From Lumbricus terrestris (lineage: Eukaryota; Annelida; Clitellata; Crassiclitellata; Lumbricidae), in the NCBI GenBank assembly GCA_949752735.1, contig OX457041.1, positions 26,106,076 to 26,170,075 on the forward strand: a stretch of DNA of 64,000 nt, read 5' to 3'. Of this stretch, positions 53,342-62,194 are shown piece by piece; position 1 is the stretch's first letter; every line of letters begins with the position of its first letter. A model generated the notes under the pieces. That model was not told where the DNA came from and ran no database searches. It saw nothing but the letters and a program-made list of their open reading frames with translations. A program made the translations under genes and the position numbers.

Positions 53342-53907
53342 TAGCTGGGGTTTCCCGGCGTTGCCCGGGAAATTTAGAATACGACCCGCTCCCGGCCACA
53401 ACCACACCACACTACACCGCATCACACCCCCACCCCCACCCCACCACACTCCGACCTCCACCGGTACGCCACCCGTGAAATTTGGGTTTTCGGAAAAATT
53501 CCCCCCACCCCAATCCCCCATACCCCACACCCTCCCCACCTTCTCCCCCACCCCACTCACCCTCACTCCCCTCCCAACCCCTCTCCCTCCACACCCCACC
53601 CTCCACTCCCCCACACTCCCCCCGTCTCCCCACCCACCCCACCCGCCCACCACCTCACCACACCCTCCCCACCTCACTCCCCCACACACCCACCCATCCC
53701 CTACCCCATCCCCACCCACCCCACCCCCTCCCCACCCTCACCCAACCCAACCCTACCCACCCCACCCGCCTCCCCCGACCCCTGCGGGCCGAGGTGTGGG
53801 CTGAGTAGAGGCGAGGTGGTCCGCGTAAAAATCTGTCTAACTGTGAAACTGTGGCAAGGGGATGGAAATTTATAGCGAAAATTGCGGTTTTCGCAACCCC
53901 CACCGTG
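53341..53907 (-). mobile_element. Helitron-like element, 3' part (split by the Polinton)
   Basis: Read on the minus strand, the sequence ends with a GC-rich hairpin (TTTCCCGG/CCGGGAAA arms at 53351-53372, 6-nt loop), then CTAG, and abuts an (AT)n tract. Hairpin plus CTRR at an A/T target is the Helitron 3' signature. The interior is a C-rich low-complexity tract. The other part continues at 63695 after the Polinton. Non-coding; the proline-rich frames here are artefacts. Confidence 0.55.
53902..53907. repeat. Target-site duplication, left copy
   Basis: ACCGTG directly precedes the first base of the left inverted repeat (53908). The identical hexamer follows the right end at 63695-63700. Six-base duplications are characteristic of Polintons. 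Confidence 0.9.
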
Positions 53908-54040
53908 AGTAGTAGGTAGAGTATTGGTTCTATATCAAAAGGCACTATTGTTTCTATATCAGCACCCCCCACCTGATATAGAAAAGCTCATTAATATTGA
54001 TGACAAATAGTCACGTGACTAATTAATATTCATGTAATGC
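53908..54040 (+). repeat. Polinton left terminal inverted repeat
   Basis: It starts AGTAGTAGGTAGAGTATTGG and matches the reverse complement of 63658-63694 with one substitution. 53975-54034 is identical to the reverse complement of 63398-63457 and contains the palindrome AGTCACGTGACT. This copy lacks the extra unit found in the right TIR. Confidence 0.9.
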
Positions 54041-56188
54041 TATGAGGTCATAATTGGAGTACGTTCTGGAAGCCGTACGTGTGTTTGTATGTGTGTATGT
54101 CTGTTTGTATGTGTGTATGTCTGCTTGTATGTCTGTCTGTCTTTGTGCATGTTTGTGCCTGTCTGTGTGTATACCTAACTGACTATAAGCAGCCTTTAAT
54201 GACATACCTAATTAATATTCATGATGTGACGTCATCCACGAGAACTTTCTCCAAGATTCCAGTAACTGTTTGTATGTCTGCCTGTATGTCTGTCTGTCTT
54301 TGTGCATGTTTGTGTCTGTCTGTGTGCATACCTAGATGCTATCACGCTTTGCCTATTTGCATGTTGACTATTGTCCTTTGTGGATGTGACTCTCATTATG
54401 CACGTGAGATCGCTATCAATCCAACCGTCCTCGTCTCACATTAATTTTAAAAACAGCTAAGAATTGACCATCTTCACTCACATAGTTCATTCTATATGCG
54501 CTACATAATCTTTTATTCACAATTGTCATAAGCAATAAATCAATACAATCAGCAGTGGCGTTTCTTAAAATTTATTCAGCGCTGCATCTTAAAAAGAGGA
54601 AACATTTACGGCACCCTCCTCGATTATGCAGGAATTGCACTGGCAGAGCGACAGACAGACCTTTCTACGCAAGGCGCATCTAATAAGCGTATTGGAGATA
54701 TAAGGGTAAAATTTGGAACATATAGAAGTTTAGAGTAAGGGCGCGAGCGTATACTCGCTGAATATCGGAGTTTGCGCAGAGCATCGGGACAGCGACACCA
54801 GAAACCACCCAGCGTGACGGAACACGCGTCTGACAAAGCCGACCTCTGTGCCCTCCGGCATCTGACGGACGCTGCGTATGACCATTGTGTTAACAATGGA
54901 CCGATCACGCGTGCCTTATACAAAGGCCAGTCCTTAACAATACTGGATTGCCCTAAGGATAGAATTCTCTAGAAGATTCATTGTTGTGGCTTAATGCTCT
55001 TTACAGTGCATGCACAACGTCCATTATGTTTGACTTGCAGAGGTGACGAAGAGATAATTAATGTCATACCACTCCAACGGCTGCTGTCGTGTATAATGCC
55101 GTACACATAATCATTTAAATGTTAAGGTTTATTTGAAAATTTGTAAAGTCACCTCCTTTAAACAGTCATGCGAACTGTTGCGGCTAAAGAACAAACGTCA
55201 ACTATATTCCAACTGGGGATGGCCCTCTCCAGTTAAGACGTCTTGGGACTGGCACCCAACAGCAGAGGGGCTAGTTTGCTGTATACAAGCTGACAAAAAT
55301 GCAAGCATAATCGACGACATATGCTAACAAAGTCTATTGAATCGCTGTATGGTAACAAAATTCAATAGCGTCACCCTCCTTCTTTACACAGGCTTAGGAC
55401 TGGCACTACACACTGGTAGCAGCCAGGGGGGCTTAGTTCGCTAGAATTTGATGAAAATTCAAGGACATTCGACACTGTGTGCTAACAATGACCACTGTCG
55501 TTAGCCTTTGCACGCGTGGCTGTATCTATGTCAGTACACCAGCCTCTAATCTTGACAATAATATCTGTTACATGGTAAAAGTTATGCACGCAGATGCAGT
55601 GGAAACTTACAATAATATCTGTTACATGGTAAAAGTTATGCATGCAGATGCAGTGGAAACTTACACATGCATTCTATTGGTACACTGTTAAAGCTAAGGG
55701 TGCTGATGGGGTGGAAACTCCCACTTAATGGTGCACTCTATTACTACACTGTTAAAGCTAAGGGTGGAGTTGCGGTGGAAACTCTCACTTAATGGTGGAC
55801 TCTATTACTACACTGTTAAAGCTAAGGGTGGAGATGCGGTGGAAACTTCCACACAATGGTGGAAACTCCCACCTAAGGGTGGAAAATCTCACATAAGGGT
55901 GGAAACTCACACATAAGGATGGAAACTCATCCATAAAGGTGGAAAATTCCACATAAAGGTGGAAACTCACACATAAAGGTGGAAAATCCTACATAATGGT
56001 GGAAACTCGCATATAAGGTGGACTTGTGTCTTTTAATGCATGCAAGGAGGAAGTTTGTTATAGGGGTGGCGCCATCTGTTGTGTATGCATTATTAAAGAA
56101 TAATAGCAGAGCTGTGGTATGTTTTTCATTCTCTAGCATTCAGATTCATGCATACAAATAACTACAACACTTTTAAAGTTCAAGTAAC
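54041..56188. other. Polinton left arm, non-coding, repeat-rich
   Basis: No reading frame longer than 121 codons, and none resembles PolB or any replication protein. Contents: two related blocks of TGTATGTCTG words (54079-54180, 54265-54340), each preceded by AATTAATATTCATG; a CRE-like TGACGTCA near 54228; diverged direct repeats around GGACTGGCAC (about 55140-55320 and 55366-55490); a tandem 55-bp duplication at 55557-55667; and the GGTGGAAA array. It occupies the position where polymerase coding sequence would be expected in a full element. Confidence 0.6.
55690..56020. repeat. GGTGGAAA iteron-like array
   Basis: Three ~63-bp units (containing ACTGTTAAAGCTAAGGGTG) pass into eight or more ~20-bp units of the form (CACATAA)RGGTGGAAAMTC. 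At least ten GGTGGAAA cores lie in one orientation, many with a facing TTCCAC or CTCAC. Two further GGTGGAAA cores lie near the other end at about 63321-63340. Function unknown. Confidence 0.8.
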
Positions 56189-56194
56189 TTTATT
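56189..56194 (-). terminator. Polyadenylation signal after the last Polinton gene
   Basis: AATAAA on the minus strand begins 2 nt after the protease stop codon (TAA at 56198-56196). It is the only hexamer of this kind sitting beyond the end of the gene cluster, so a common 3' end for a long leftward transcript is plausible. Confidence 0.5.
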
Positions 56195-56195
56195 C

Positions 56196-56642
56196 TTATA
56201 CTTTGGAAACGAAATTATAAACCAAATAATCGTTCAATCCAGTATCAAAAGTTAACATGTTCGCTACAGCATTAATATTTCTACCTCTAGCTCTATGCAA
56301 CGAATACAAAATACAGTAATGTCCACAAAATTTGCTAACTAAGCTTTGCAATTGGCGATCAGTAAAGATCCACCGTGCACAATATCTATGTAAAAATGTT
56401 CTGAACGGTGCTTCGGGTGGCGCACCCAGCGAGTCAAAGTATTCCCCATAGTCAGAATTCTCTATGTAAATAACGATCCAATGTTTCCCTGGATTGCCGT
56501 ACGTATCTGTATTACACACGAGAATGGAGGGGCGATTTCTGTTTATCGTTGAAGGTAAGCGGTCGCATGGAAACACACCCAGAAACATGGGATCACACTT
56601 TGCATCTGCACGTAGTATCGAATATATCGTGTCACCGTCCAT
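56196..56642 (-). CDS. PRO: Adenain-like cysteine protease (maturation protease)
   Basis: 148 residues, C48/C5-type. In adenoviruses and Polintons this enzyme cleaves capsid and core precursors during particle maturation. The active site is recognisable: His54 (GKHWIVIY), Asp70 (YFDSLG), Gln99 as the oxyanion-hole residue and Cys106 in FCGHYC. The 7-residue Gln-Cys spacing matches adenain. ATG at 56642 follows the MCP stop after one nucleotide (TGA-A-ATG). It is the last gene of the cluster, followed by AATAAA. All catalytic residues and the full family length are present, so it should be active if expressed. Confidence 0.9.
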   Translation of the reverse strand: MDGDTIYSILRADAKCDPMFLGVFPCDRLPSTINRNRPSILVCNTDTYGNPGKHWIVIYIENSDYGEYFDSLGAPPEAPFRTFLHRYCARWIFTDRQLQSLVSKFCGHYCILYSLHRARGRNINAVANMLTFDTGLNDYLVYNFVSKV

Positions 56643-56643
56643 T

Positions 56644-57966
56644 TCAGTTGGTATAGTCGAAAATCACGTTTCTGGAGCGGTCGATTTCCAGAATATTTTC
56701 AAATTCTGCGAATGCGATGACGTTTATGGTTCTAGCCAAAGCCTGGCCGAACTTCATATCAACACGAATATTTCCCGGTTTGATGAGGTTAAAGTGACCA
56801 CCTTCTGCCAGGTCCGGTGTTAAATCGAATGCGTAAAGAGCGTATCCACCGGCAAAGTCCTCTCTCGCTATCTGATTTCCTTCGTCGCGCATCCACTTTC
56901 CCGTACCAGTAAACAGCGAAGCGTAAGCATTCACAAACTGATTGTTTGCGAAATTCGTTTCCAAAGGTTTGATGGTTTGCTGTTGACCGTCCAAGTATAC
57001 TTTTAGTTGGGTCAGATTCATATGTTTGAAGTTGAATGGATTCTTCGTATAGACTCCGTTAAACGCGTCGTTGTCCACGCAACCGATAACGATACGTGTA
57101 GGAATCTGACCGGAGAAGAGACTCTCCTGTGACGCATCCAAGTTTCCTGCCGGAACCGTGAAAGTCTTGCAAATGGCTCTTCGAATGGGAAACTTCAAAT
57201 TGCCAACCTCAAGCGCTTTGGCATGCGCTAGAAACACCGACGGACTTAGTTTTACTTTTCTAACGTACAACTTGCATTCCAAGATTTTTACTTTATATGC
57301 GGCACCCTGCGTCGCTGACATCAAGCAGAATGGATCCTTGTTTCTTACGAGTCGGATTTTTATATTAATATCGTTTGGGAGAAATCTTTCTTGGAAGAAT
57401 AGGTCGCTGTGAATACCTCCTATCATATCAACGACGCGTCCTTCGTCGGTCAACGCACTGCGTTTCTTAAAACCGACATTCGCTATATTGTCGTCGTGCG
57501 GATTGGCGTCTTCCAAGTGTGTGGCTGTATCCTTGTAAAAGAGAGCAGAGGTAAGTTGCGAAGCTTTGGCTGCATCACCGTAACTAAGTATGGTCTCCAT
57601 ATAGCTACGATACGCATACGTGTTGTTAGAAGAAGTAACGAGCGTGTCATTTAAAGTGATGTCGACTTCCGAAAACAGGCTGTGTAGGAATAGGTTGATA
57701 GGTCCAACATGGTCGCCAGCATCAGTCGGATCGTTATTCGCTCTTATTATTGCTGCCCTGACGTATAGCTGTGTATTCGACAAGTCCAAATAATCTTGGC
57801 CGGCCCCTGTAATGCTAAATTCGATCGGCGTACCTTGCGAAATGGTGGCTATTGGATTATACTCTACGTACGACCCGGTTTCGATACTGGTCTGTGTGGG
57901 AGGTACGGTAAACAGATCCAATTCGCTCTTTGTACATTCGCAAGATTGTGGATGAACGAACGCCAT
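56644..57966 (-). CDS. MCP: Major capsid protein (double jelly-roll type)
   Basis: 440 residues, of the family known in many animal genomes as 'uncharacterized protein F54H12.2-like', recognised in the literature as the Polinton major capsid protein. Typical features: N-terminal TQTSIETGSYVEYNPI, then SGAGQDYLDLSNTQLYVRA-like text (here TGAGQDYLDL...), the PINLFLHSLFSEVDITLND stretch, an NPFNFKH...Y.DGQQ segment, and C-terminal IRVDMKFGQAL...NVIAFAEFENILEID. Trimers of such proteins form icosahedral shells. It lies between the pX-like gene (3-nt gap) and the protease (1-nt gap). The frame is intact. The assignment rests on recalled family motifs. Confidence 0.88.
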   Translation of the reverse strand: MAFVHPQSCECTKSELDLFTVPPTQTSIETGSYVEYNPIATISQGTPIEFSITGAGQDYLDLSNTQLYVRAAIIRANNDPTDAGDHVGPINLFLHSLFSEVDITLNDTLVTSSNNTYAYRSYMETILSYGDAAKASQLTSALFYKDTATHLEDANPHDDNIANVGFKKRSALTDEGRVVDMIGGIHSDLFFQERFLPNDINIKIRLVRNKDPFCLMSATQGAAYKVKILECKLYVRKVKLSPSVFLAHAKALEVGNLKFPIRRAICKTFTVPAGNLDASQESLFSGQIPTRIVIGCVDNDAFNGVYTKNPFNFKHMNLTQLKVYLDGQQQTIKPLETNFANNQFVNAYASLFTGTGKWMRDEGNQIAREDFAGGYALYAFDLTPDLAEGGHFNLIKPGNIRVDMKFGQALARTINVIAFAEFENILEIDRSRNVIFDYTN

Positions 57967-57969
57967 TTT

Positions 57970-58374
57970 TCAAACTTTGCCGAAAATATCTTCCTTGGTT
58001 CTCTTGTTAATTCTTTTCAACGATCTTTTACGTCTCTTCCTGCCGCCACCGCTTTGCACATTGTCATCTTTGGAAGATGTAAACGCTTTTATACCTTCTG
58101 GAACGCGACGTTTGGCCGAGTCTATCAACTGACCGCCGTCCGCGACGTCGTTGGCAATCTGCAGACCGGTTCTCAAAACCTGTTTGCCAATTGCCTTAGC
58201 GCCAGTCTGAATAAGCGGCCAGGCACTTCTAAACAGACCGCCAAGAAAGCTGCCCACGCCATGCCCACGTTGCATGCGCGCACCTTGAAAAACTGGCATG
58301 CCATTGCCACTCTGTTGTACATAGTAGTCCTCGTATGCCAAACGACTTGCATCGCAGCAAAATTGTTTTTTCAT
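57970..58374 (-). CDS. pX-like small virion protein
   Basis: 134 residues. A Gly-rich amphipathic centre (GHGVGSFLGGLFRSAWPLI, then GAKAIGKQVLRTG and IANDVADG) is followed by a strongly basic tail (GGGRKRRKRSLKRINKR). The same arrangement is shared by small proteins next to capsid genes in Polintons and adintoviruses, compared with adenovirus pX/pVI-type core or membrane-active proteins. The role is probably DNA condensation or membrane interaction in the particle. Its ATG overlaps the penton-like stop in an ATGA (4-nt overlap). The MCP gene follows after 3 nt. Confidence 0.7.
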   Translation of the reverse strand: MKKQFCCDASRLAYEDYYVQQSGNGMPVFQGARMQRGHGVGSFLGGLFRSAWPLIQTGAKAIGKQVLRTGLQIANDVADGGQLIDSAKRRVPEGIKAFTSSKDDNVQSGGGRKRRKRSLKRINKRTKEDIFGKV

Positions 58375-59195
58375 TGCAAAAGATAAGGTATCTTACGATG
58401 TCTAAAGTGTAGTGTCACAATTGCCTTCCCGTATTCGAATGGGATAGGACTTCCAGTGTCGCCCCTTATATCCACCTCGATGGAGTCGAAAGTCTTCTGT
58501 TGCAACGGAATGTAAACGGGCTTTTCGTAAGTAGCACGCACGCTATCGCCACTTTTCCCAGACACGTTTACAATTCTGAGCAGTGGTGCCTTCGTATCTC
58601 CCACAGGGACTTGTTCCAACACATTGCAATATACGTACAGGGAGCAAAACCCGCGATTTACATCGCAAGCATTGTCGCCCACGAAATCAACAATGTAGTC
58701 ATCCTCATCATCGTAATTGAGAATTGGATTTTGACGTGCATCAACGCCCAGCATTGAACATATGGTTGGTGAAAACTGAATATTTGCACCTTTGTTTATA
58801 TCACCCTTGAGTCGCTTCGATATAGGATCGTATTTGAACTTTGGGAATGTAGTCAATTCCATTTCATCCACAACAAGACTTATAAATTTGTTTATGGAAT
58901 CGATAAGATCTTGTGGTGTTTCATAGTATCCGGTTGGCAGTCGTGTAGTTCTATGCAGCGATCCTGGTAGTATGTCACCCGTTTCAGAAAACTTGACGTG
59001 CATATACGAGATTCTACCTTCATTTCTTTCTAAATTGCTCCAACTATGAGGGTACTGTAATTCAACTAGCCCGACTTCCCAGTCACCGGTTAGGGATATT
59101 GGATTTTCCAATCTCGTGGTAAAATGTGTTATGGTATTGTTTGGATAAAACAGCATGGAACTATTGCTGGGGAGCGTAAGGTAAAATTGAGCCAT
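58371..59195 (-). CDS. Penton-like minor capsid protein, copy B
   Basis: 274 residues. N-terminus FYLTLPSNSSMLFYPNN, then HFTTRLENPISLTGDWEVG, and C-terminal IPLQQKTFDSIEVDIRGDTG with PFEYGKAIVTLHFR. These are the hallmarks of the Polinton single-jelly-roll vertex protein as I know the family. It is clearly paralogous to the gene immediately upstream (59199-60092), from which it is separated by 3 nt. The middle part (residues ~55-190) differs most and is shorter here. It should form the pentameric vertices of the capsid. Confidence 0.85.
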   Translation of the reverse strand: MAQFYLTLPSNSSMLFYPNNTITHFTTRLENPISLTGDWEVGLVELQYPHSWSNLERNEGRISYMHVKFSETGDILPGSLHRTTRLPTGYYETPQDLIDSINKFISLVVDEMELTTFPKFKYDPISKRLKGDINKGANIQFSPTICSMLGVDARQNPILNYDDEDDYIVDFVGDNACDVNRGFCSLYVYCNVLEQVPVGDTKAPLLRIVNVSGKSGDSVRATYEKPVYIPLQQKTFDSIEVDIRGDTGSPIPFEYGKAIVTLHFRHRKIPYLLQ

Positions 59196-59198
59196 ATT

Positions 59199-60092
59199 TT
59201 ATTGAATGAGATGCGGTTTCTTGCACTGTCTGAAATGAAGTAATACGAACGACTTCCCATACTCGAATGGTATTGCATTCCCAGTGTCGCCCCTAATATC
59301 TATTTCTATCGAATCGAAGCTTTTCTGCTGAAGGGGTACGTAGACTGCATTCTCGTACATGATATGCACATTGTCGCCATTTTTGCCTTCAATGTGAACT
59401 ATTCGAAGTAATGGGGTTGTCGTATCGCCAACAGGTACATGTGACAGAATGTTGCAATAAACGTGTATGCTTGAGAATGCTGGATTTATATCTCCAATAT
59501 ACTCAGATTCCCATTCCACATCGGGTACCTCATCCCATACTTTATTAAACTCTTCGTAATGCTCTTTATAATATTCTTCATTCTCTTCAGCGTCATATTT
59601 ACCAAAATTGAGGTTATAAATAGGATTCTGTCTTTCGTCTATGCCCAAAATAAAGCATAATGCTGTGGAGAATCTTACTCCCGCTCCTAGATTTATTTCA
59701 CCTTTGAGTGTTTTCGTTATTGTGTCATATTTAAAATGTGAATATTTATCAAGTTTATGTTCGACCGCAAACTCCTGTATATTCGTATTTACAGCATATA
59801 CAATATCATGCATATTTTCGTAATACCCAGTAGGTAATTGTATTGTCTTTTGATCGCCTGGCCAATGCAAACCGTCAGAATACTTTTTCGATTCTTGCCA
59901 ATAAATAAATTCACAATCGTCGGATGTTATATTGTTCCACGTGTGCGGATAATGTATTTCAATCAAGCCAACTTCCCAATCGCCCGATAACGAAATGCCG
60001 TTTTCCAATTTTGTTGTAAAGTGTGCCGCAGTATTGCTTGGATAATACTTCATGGAGCTGTTGCTTGGTAGCGCTAGATAAAAGTGAGCCAT
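59199..60092 (-). CDS. Penton-like minor capsid protein, copy A
   Basis: 297 residues, tandem paralogue of copy B. It shares FYLALPSNSSMKYYP, GISLSGDWEVGLIEIHYPH, VPVGDT, PLQQKSFDSIEIDIRGDTG and PFEYGK. It differs by a longer acidic insert (about 160-195, YDAEENEEYYKEHYEEF). Both frames are intact, so they were probably kept by selection. The start ATG at 60092 lies 39 nt after the integrase stop. Its stop TAA is part of an AATAAA word, which may be coincidence. Confidence 0.85.
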   Translation of the reverse strand: MAHFYLALPSNSSMKYYPSNTAAHFTTKLENGISLSGDWEVGLIEIHYPHTWNNITSDDCEFIYWQESKKYSDGLHWPGDQKTIQLPTGYYENMHDIVYAVNTNIQEFAVEHKLDKYSHFKYDTITKTLKGEINLGAGVRFSTALCFILGIDERQNPIYNLNFGKYDAEENEEYYKEHYEEFNKVWDEVPDVEWESEYIGDINPAFSSIHVYCNILSHVPVGDTTTPLLRIVHIEGKNGDNVHIMYENAVYVPLQQKSFDSIEIDIRGDTGNAIPFEYGKSFVLLHFRQCKKPHLIQ

Positions 60093-60131
60093 ACTCGCAT
60101 GTAGACTATTACAGAATGCGCATTGTCAGTG

Positions 60132-61166
60132 CTAGACATCGAATATATCCTGAGTCCAAGAGTTAAATTTGTCGTCGTAACCTTTCCACTTGACATAATA
60201 TTCGGTCTTTCCACGGCGCTTACGCGTTTTTAAGACCTTTTCGATACCGTACACGTCATCATCTTTCAAAATTCTTTGCAATTCGACTTCGTAGAATTTA
60301 CCCTTTAGCGTCTCGTCTTTTAAATCGGCTAATTCGTAAGTTACTGGATCGGAAGGTATGCGAGCTATGATCTTAAAAATCTCTTCGGACCAAGAGGGAA
60401 GGTAGCCCTTTTTGAATGCGATTCTAGCCTTTGCAATTCTCACTTTATCACCTACTGCATATTTCCACTTTGCTGGACTTTTCTTTTGACCGTACAAACG
60501 ACTTCTAATACTATTTTCGTCTTCCTTTGTCACTTGACTAGGTATCATGTCTATACTTCTATGATATGTATTGTTGTATGATTGCATAAGATCTTGCAAA
60601 ACATCAACATATCGATACGTATTCTTATACGTAAAGTACTTCCACATTTTCGTCTTAAGCGTGCGATTGAATCTTTCTACTACAGAGGCCTTTATATCGC
60701 TATTTTCAGATGTGTAAAAGCGAATGGAATTCTTGCGCAGCATGGATTGAAAACTTCTATTAAGGAACTCTGTTCCCTTGTCGGTCTGTAAATGAGCGGG
60801 CTGTCTATCTACCAAAATGGCCGAAAAGGCTGCAGTCAAATCTGATCCCGACTTTGACTTGAGCGGAACTGCCCAAGCATATTTAGAAAAGACGTCTATA
60901 CACGTTAAAATATATTTATTTTTATCATTATGTTTCGACAATGCAGAAAGATCGGCCAAGTCAGCTTGCCATAGATCGTCAATTCCTACTGTAAAAGTCT
61001 GTCTACGCCTAAAGTTCAACCTGACAGGTTTATGTAACGTGTAAGCGTCCTGTTTCGAAAGCCAATGTTTAACATCCTTAGTTTTAAATTTATCGTCAGT
61101 ATGTCTTTGAAAGGAAGATACGCCGCCGAAGCTAGCCGGCTGTTTAGGATCGAAGTAAGACTCCAT
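60132..61166 (-). CDS. INT: Retroviral-type integrase with C-terminal chromodomain
   Basis: 344 residues from the ATG at 61166. A further upstream in-frame TTG is not needed. An N-terminal helical region with YTLHKPVR leads into an RNase-H-fold core with the catalytic triad Asp69 (WQADLADL), Asp129 (LQTDKGTEF) and Glu164 (VVERFNR); spacing between the last two is 34. An SH3-like GDKVRIAKAR segment follows, and then a chromodomain (about 305-344: VYGIEKVL, YYVKWKGYDDKFNSW). This enzyme inserts the element and makes the 6-bp target duplication seen at its ends. The chromodomain may steer it to methylated-histone chromatin. Its start codon overlaps the preceding stop (TGATG). Confidence 0.93.
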   Translation of the reverse strand: MESYFDPKQPASFGGVSSFQRHTDDKFKTKDVKHWLSKQDAYTLHKPVRLNFRRRQTFTVGIDDLWQADLADLSALSKHNDKNKYILTCIDVFSKYAWAVPLKSKSGSDLTAAFSAILVDRQPAHLQTDKGTEFLNRSFQSMLRKNSIRFYTSENSDIKASVVERFNRTLKTKMWKYFTYKNTYRYVDVLQDLMQSYNNTYHRSIDMIPSQVTKEDENSIRSRLYGQKKSPAKWKYAVGDKVRIAKARIAFKKGYLPSWSEEIFKIIARIPSDPVTYELADLKDETLKGKFYEVELQRILKDDDVYGIEKVLKTRKRRGKTEYYVKWKGYDDKFNSWTQDIFDV

Positions 61167-61822
61167 CAGTAGGGTAACCAACTCGCATTCAGATGGTGTT
61201 GTTGATGTTGTTCTCCGTGTATACTTTTCGGTGTAAATGCCTGACTATCATCGAGCGGGCCGTTAATATATTTCCAACGATCTTGATTGCCGATCAACTC
61301 GCGAGGAATGTTGGAATCTTTCAAGGCGTCGGCCAGTTGCATCCATCCGGTAGGCGGTGAAGCTGTTGTACGTTTTCTCAGCAGATCGTTTACCAAGTCC
61401 ACCACGTGCGTCTTCGGAACAGTCGCATTCTTCAGCACAAGTTCACCTTTAGTAGACCACGAAACGTCAGGATTGCTCTTCATGTGAGTTAAAAGTCTAG
61501 CAGCCTGCGTTTTCCATTTCTTTGGCACGGTTTCCAAGACTTGAGCTTCTATGCTATTGGTTTTGACCGGTTGTGCTTTCTCAACAGTTGACACTTCATC
61601 TTCCTTCTTTTCGAATTTGGTAAGTACAGTAGGTTTATCAATGTTCAGATAGCGACTCAGACTGTTGGAATAGAGTTTAGCTTTATCGTCATCGGCAATA
61701 TCGCGATGCAGAATGTCGTACATCTGCGTATCCAATTTGGACAAAGTCTTGTCCAACATGGTTTCCTTCCATTTTTCAATCTGTCTGGGTTCAACCAAGA
61801 CCATCTTCTTTGTATGTTCCAT
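61166..61822 (-). CDS. Conserved Polinton-associated protein, unknown function
   Basis: 218 residues. It contains MVLVEPRQIEKW near the N-terminus, LSRYLNIDKP, then VPKKWKTQAARLLTHMKSNP, DVSWSTKGELVLKNATVP, and GWMQLADALKDSNIPRELIG. Proteins with these motifs accompany F54H12.2-like capsid genes in animal Polintons as I recall, but no function is established to my knowledge. The central charged linker is rich in Lys/Glu. ATG follows the basic-protein stop by 1 nt (TAG-C-ATG). The stop TGA overlaps the integrase start, so the two are probably co-expressed. Confidence 0.7.
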   Translation of the reverse strand: MEHTKKMVLVEPRQIEKWKETMLDKTLSKLDTQMYDILHRDIADDDKAKLYSNSLSRYLNIDKPTVLTKFEKKEDEVSTVEKAQPVKTNSIEAQVLETVPKKWKTQAARLLTHMKSNPDVSWSTKGELVLKNATVPKTHVVDLVNDLLRKRTTASPPTGWMQLADALKDSNIPRELIGNQDRWKYINGPLDDSQAFTPKSIHGEQHQQHHLNASWLPY

Positions 61823-61823
61823 G

Positions 61824-62153
61824 CTACAGTTTATTACTTAGCAAGGTACCCAGAAAGGAAAGCACGGGGGTAAGTAATGCACCTATGAAACCACCAGTCT
61901 GTACTAATCGTTTCTTAATCTTTACACGAGTTTTCTTGGAAGCCAATTTTCTTAACTTGTGTTTGAAACGACCAAGTCTCTTCTTCTGAGCTTTTTCCAA
62001 AGGAACAACTCCTTTTAAAACGTTGAGTGCACACTCACAGAGACAGTAAAGTAGAGAGGTGTTGCAATCTTTCAAAATACGTTTCCTCACTTTGGGTGAC
62101 GACTCTTTAAGCAATCTCAGTTTCTCAAATTTCTCCTTCAGTGGAGCCGTCAT
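61824..62153 (-). CDS. Small basic protein with hydrophobic C-terminus
   Basis: 109 residues from the ATG at 62153 (MTAPLKEKFEKL). The open frame extends upstream but overlaps the ATPase gene, so the internal ATG is preferred. It contains SSPKVRKRILKDC, LLYCLCECALNVLKGVVPL, then a Lys/Arg-rich stretch (QKKRLGRFKHKLRKLASKK) and a Gly/Leu-rich hydrophobic tail (TGGFIGALLTPVLSFLG). This small-protein type recurs in animal Polintons. It may be a DNA-binding core or membrane-active virion component. No catalytic motif is seen. Confidence 0.65.
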   Translation of the reverse strand: MTAPLKEKFEKLRLLKESSPKVRKRILKDCNTSLLYCLCECALNVLKGVVPLEKAQKKRLGRFKHKLRKLASKKTRVKIKKRLVQTGGFIGALLTPVLSFLGTLLSNKL

Positions 62154-62194
62154 TTTCAACGAATGAACGTTCGAGCGATTACACGACCTTATAT

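Noticed and set aside
53235..53808. Proline-rich and glycine-rich ORFs
   Set aside because: Translations of the C-rich tract of the Helitron-like repeat and the adjoining (AT)n.
55690..56020. CRISPR-like array in the Polinton
   Set aside because: The units are tandem with graded similarity and there are no unique spacers or cas genes.
54041..56195. Search for a DNA polymerase B gene or remnant in the Polinton left arm
   Set aside because: The longest frames are about 120 codons or less and low-complexity (TGTATGTC repeats). No polymerase motifs are seen in any frame.
61167..61181. Integrase starting upstream at 61181
   Set aside because: That codon is TTG. The first ATG (61166) overlaps the previous stop and gives the usual length.
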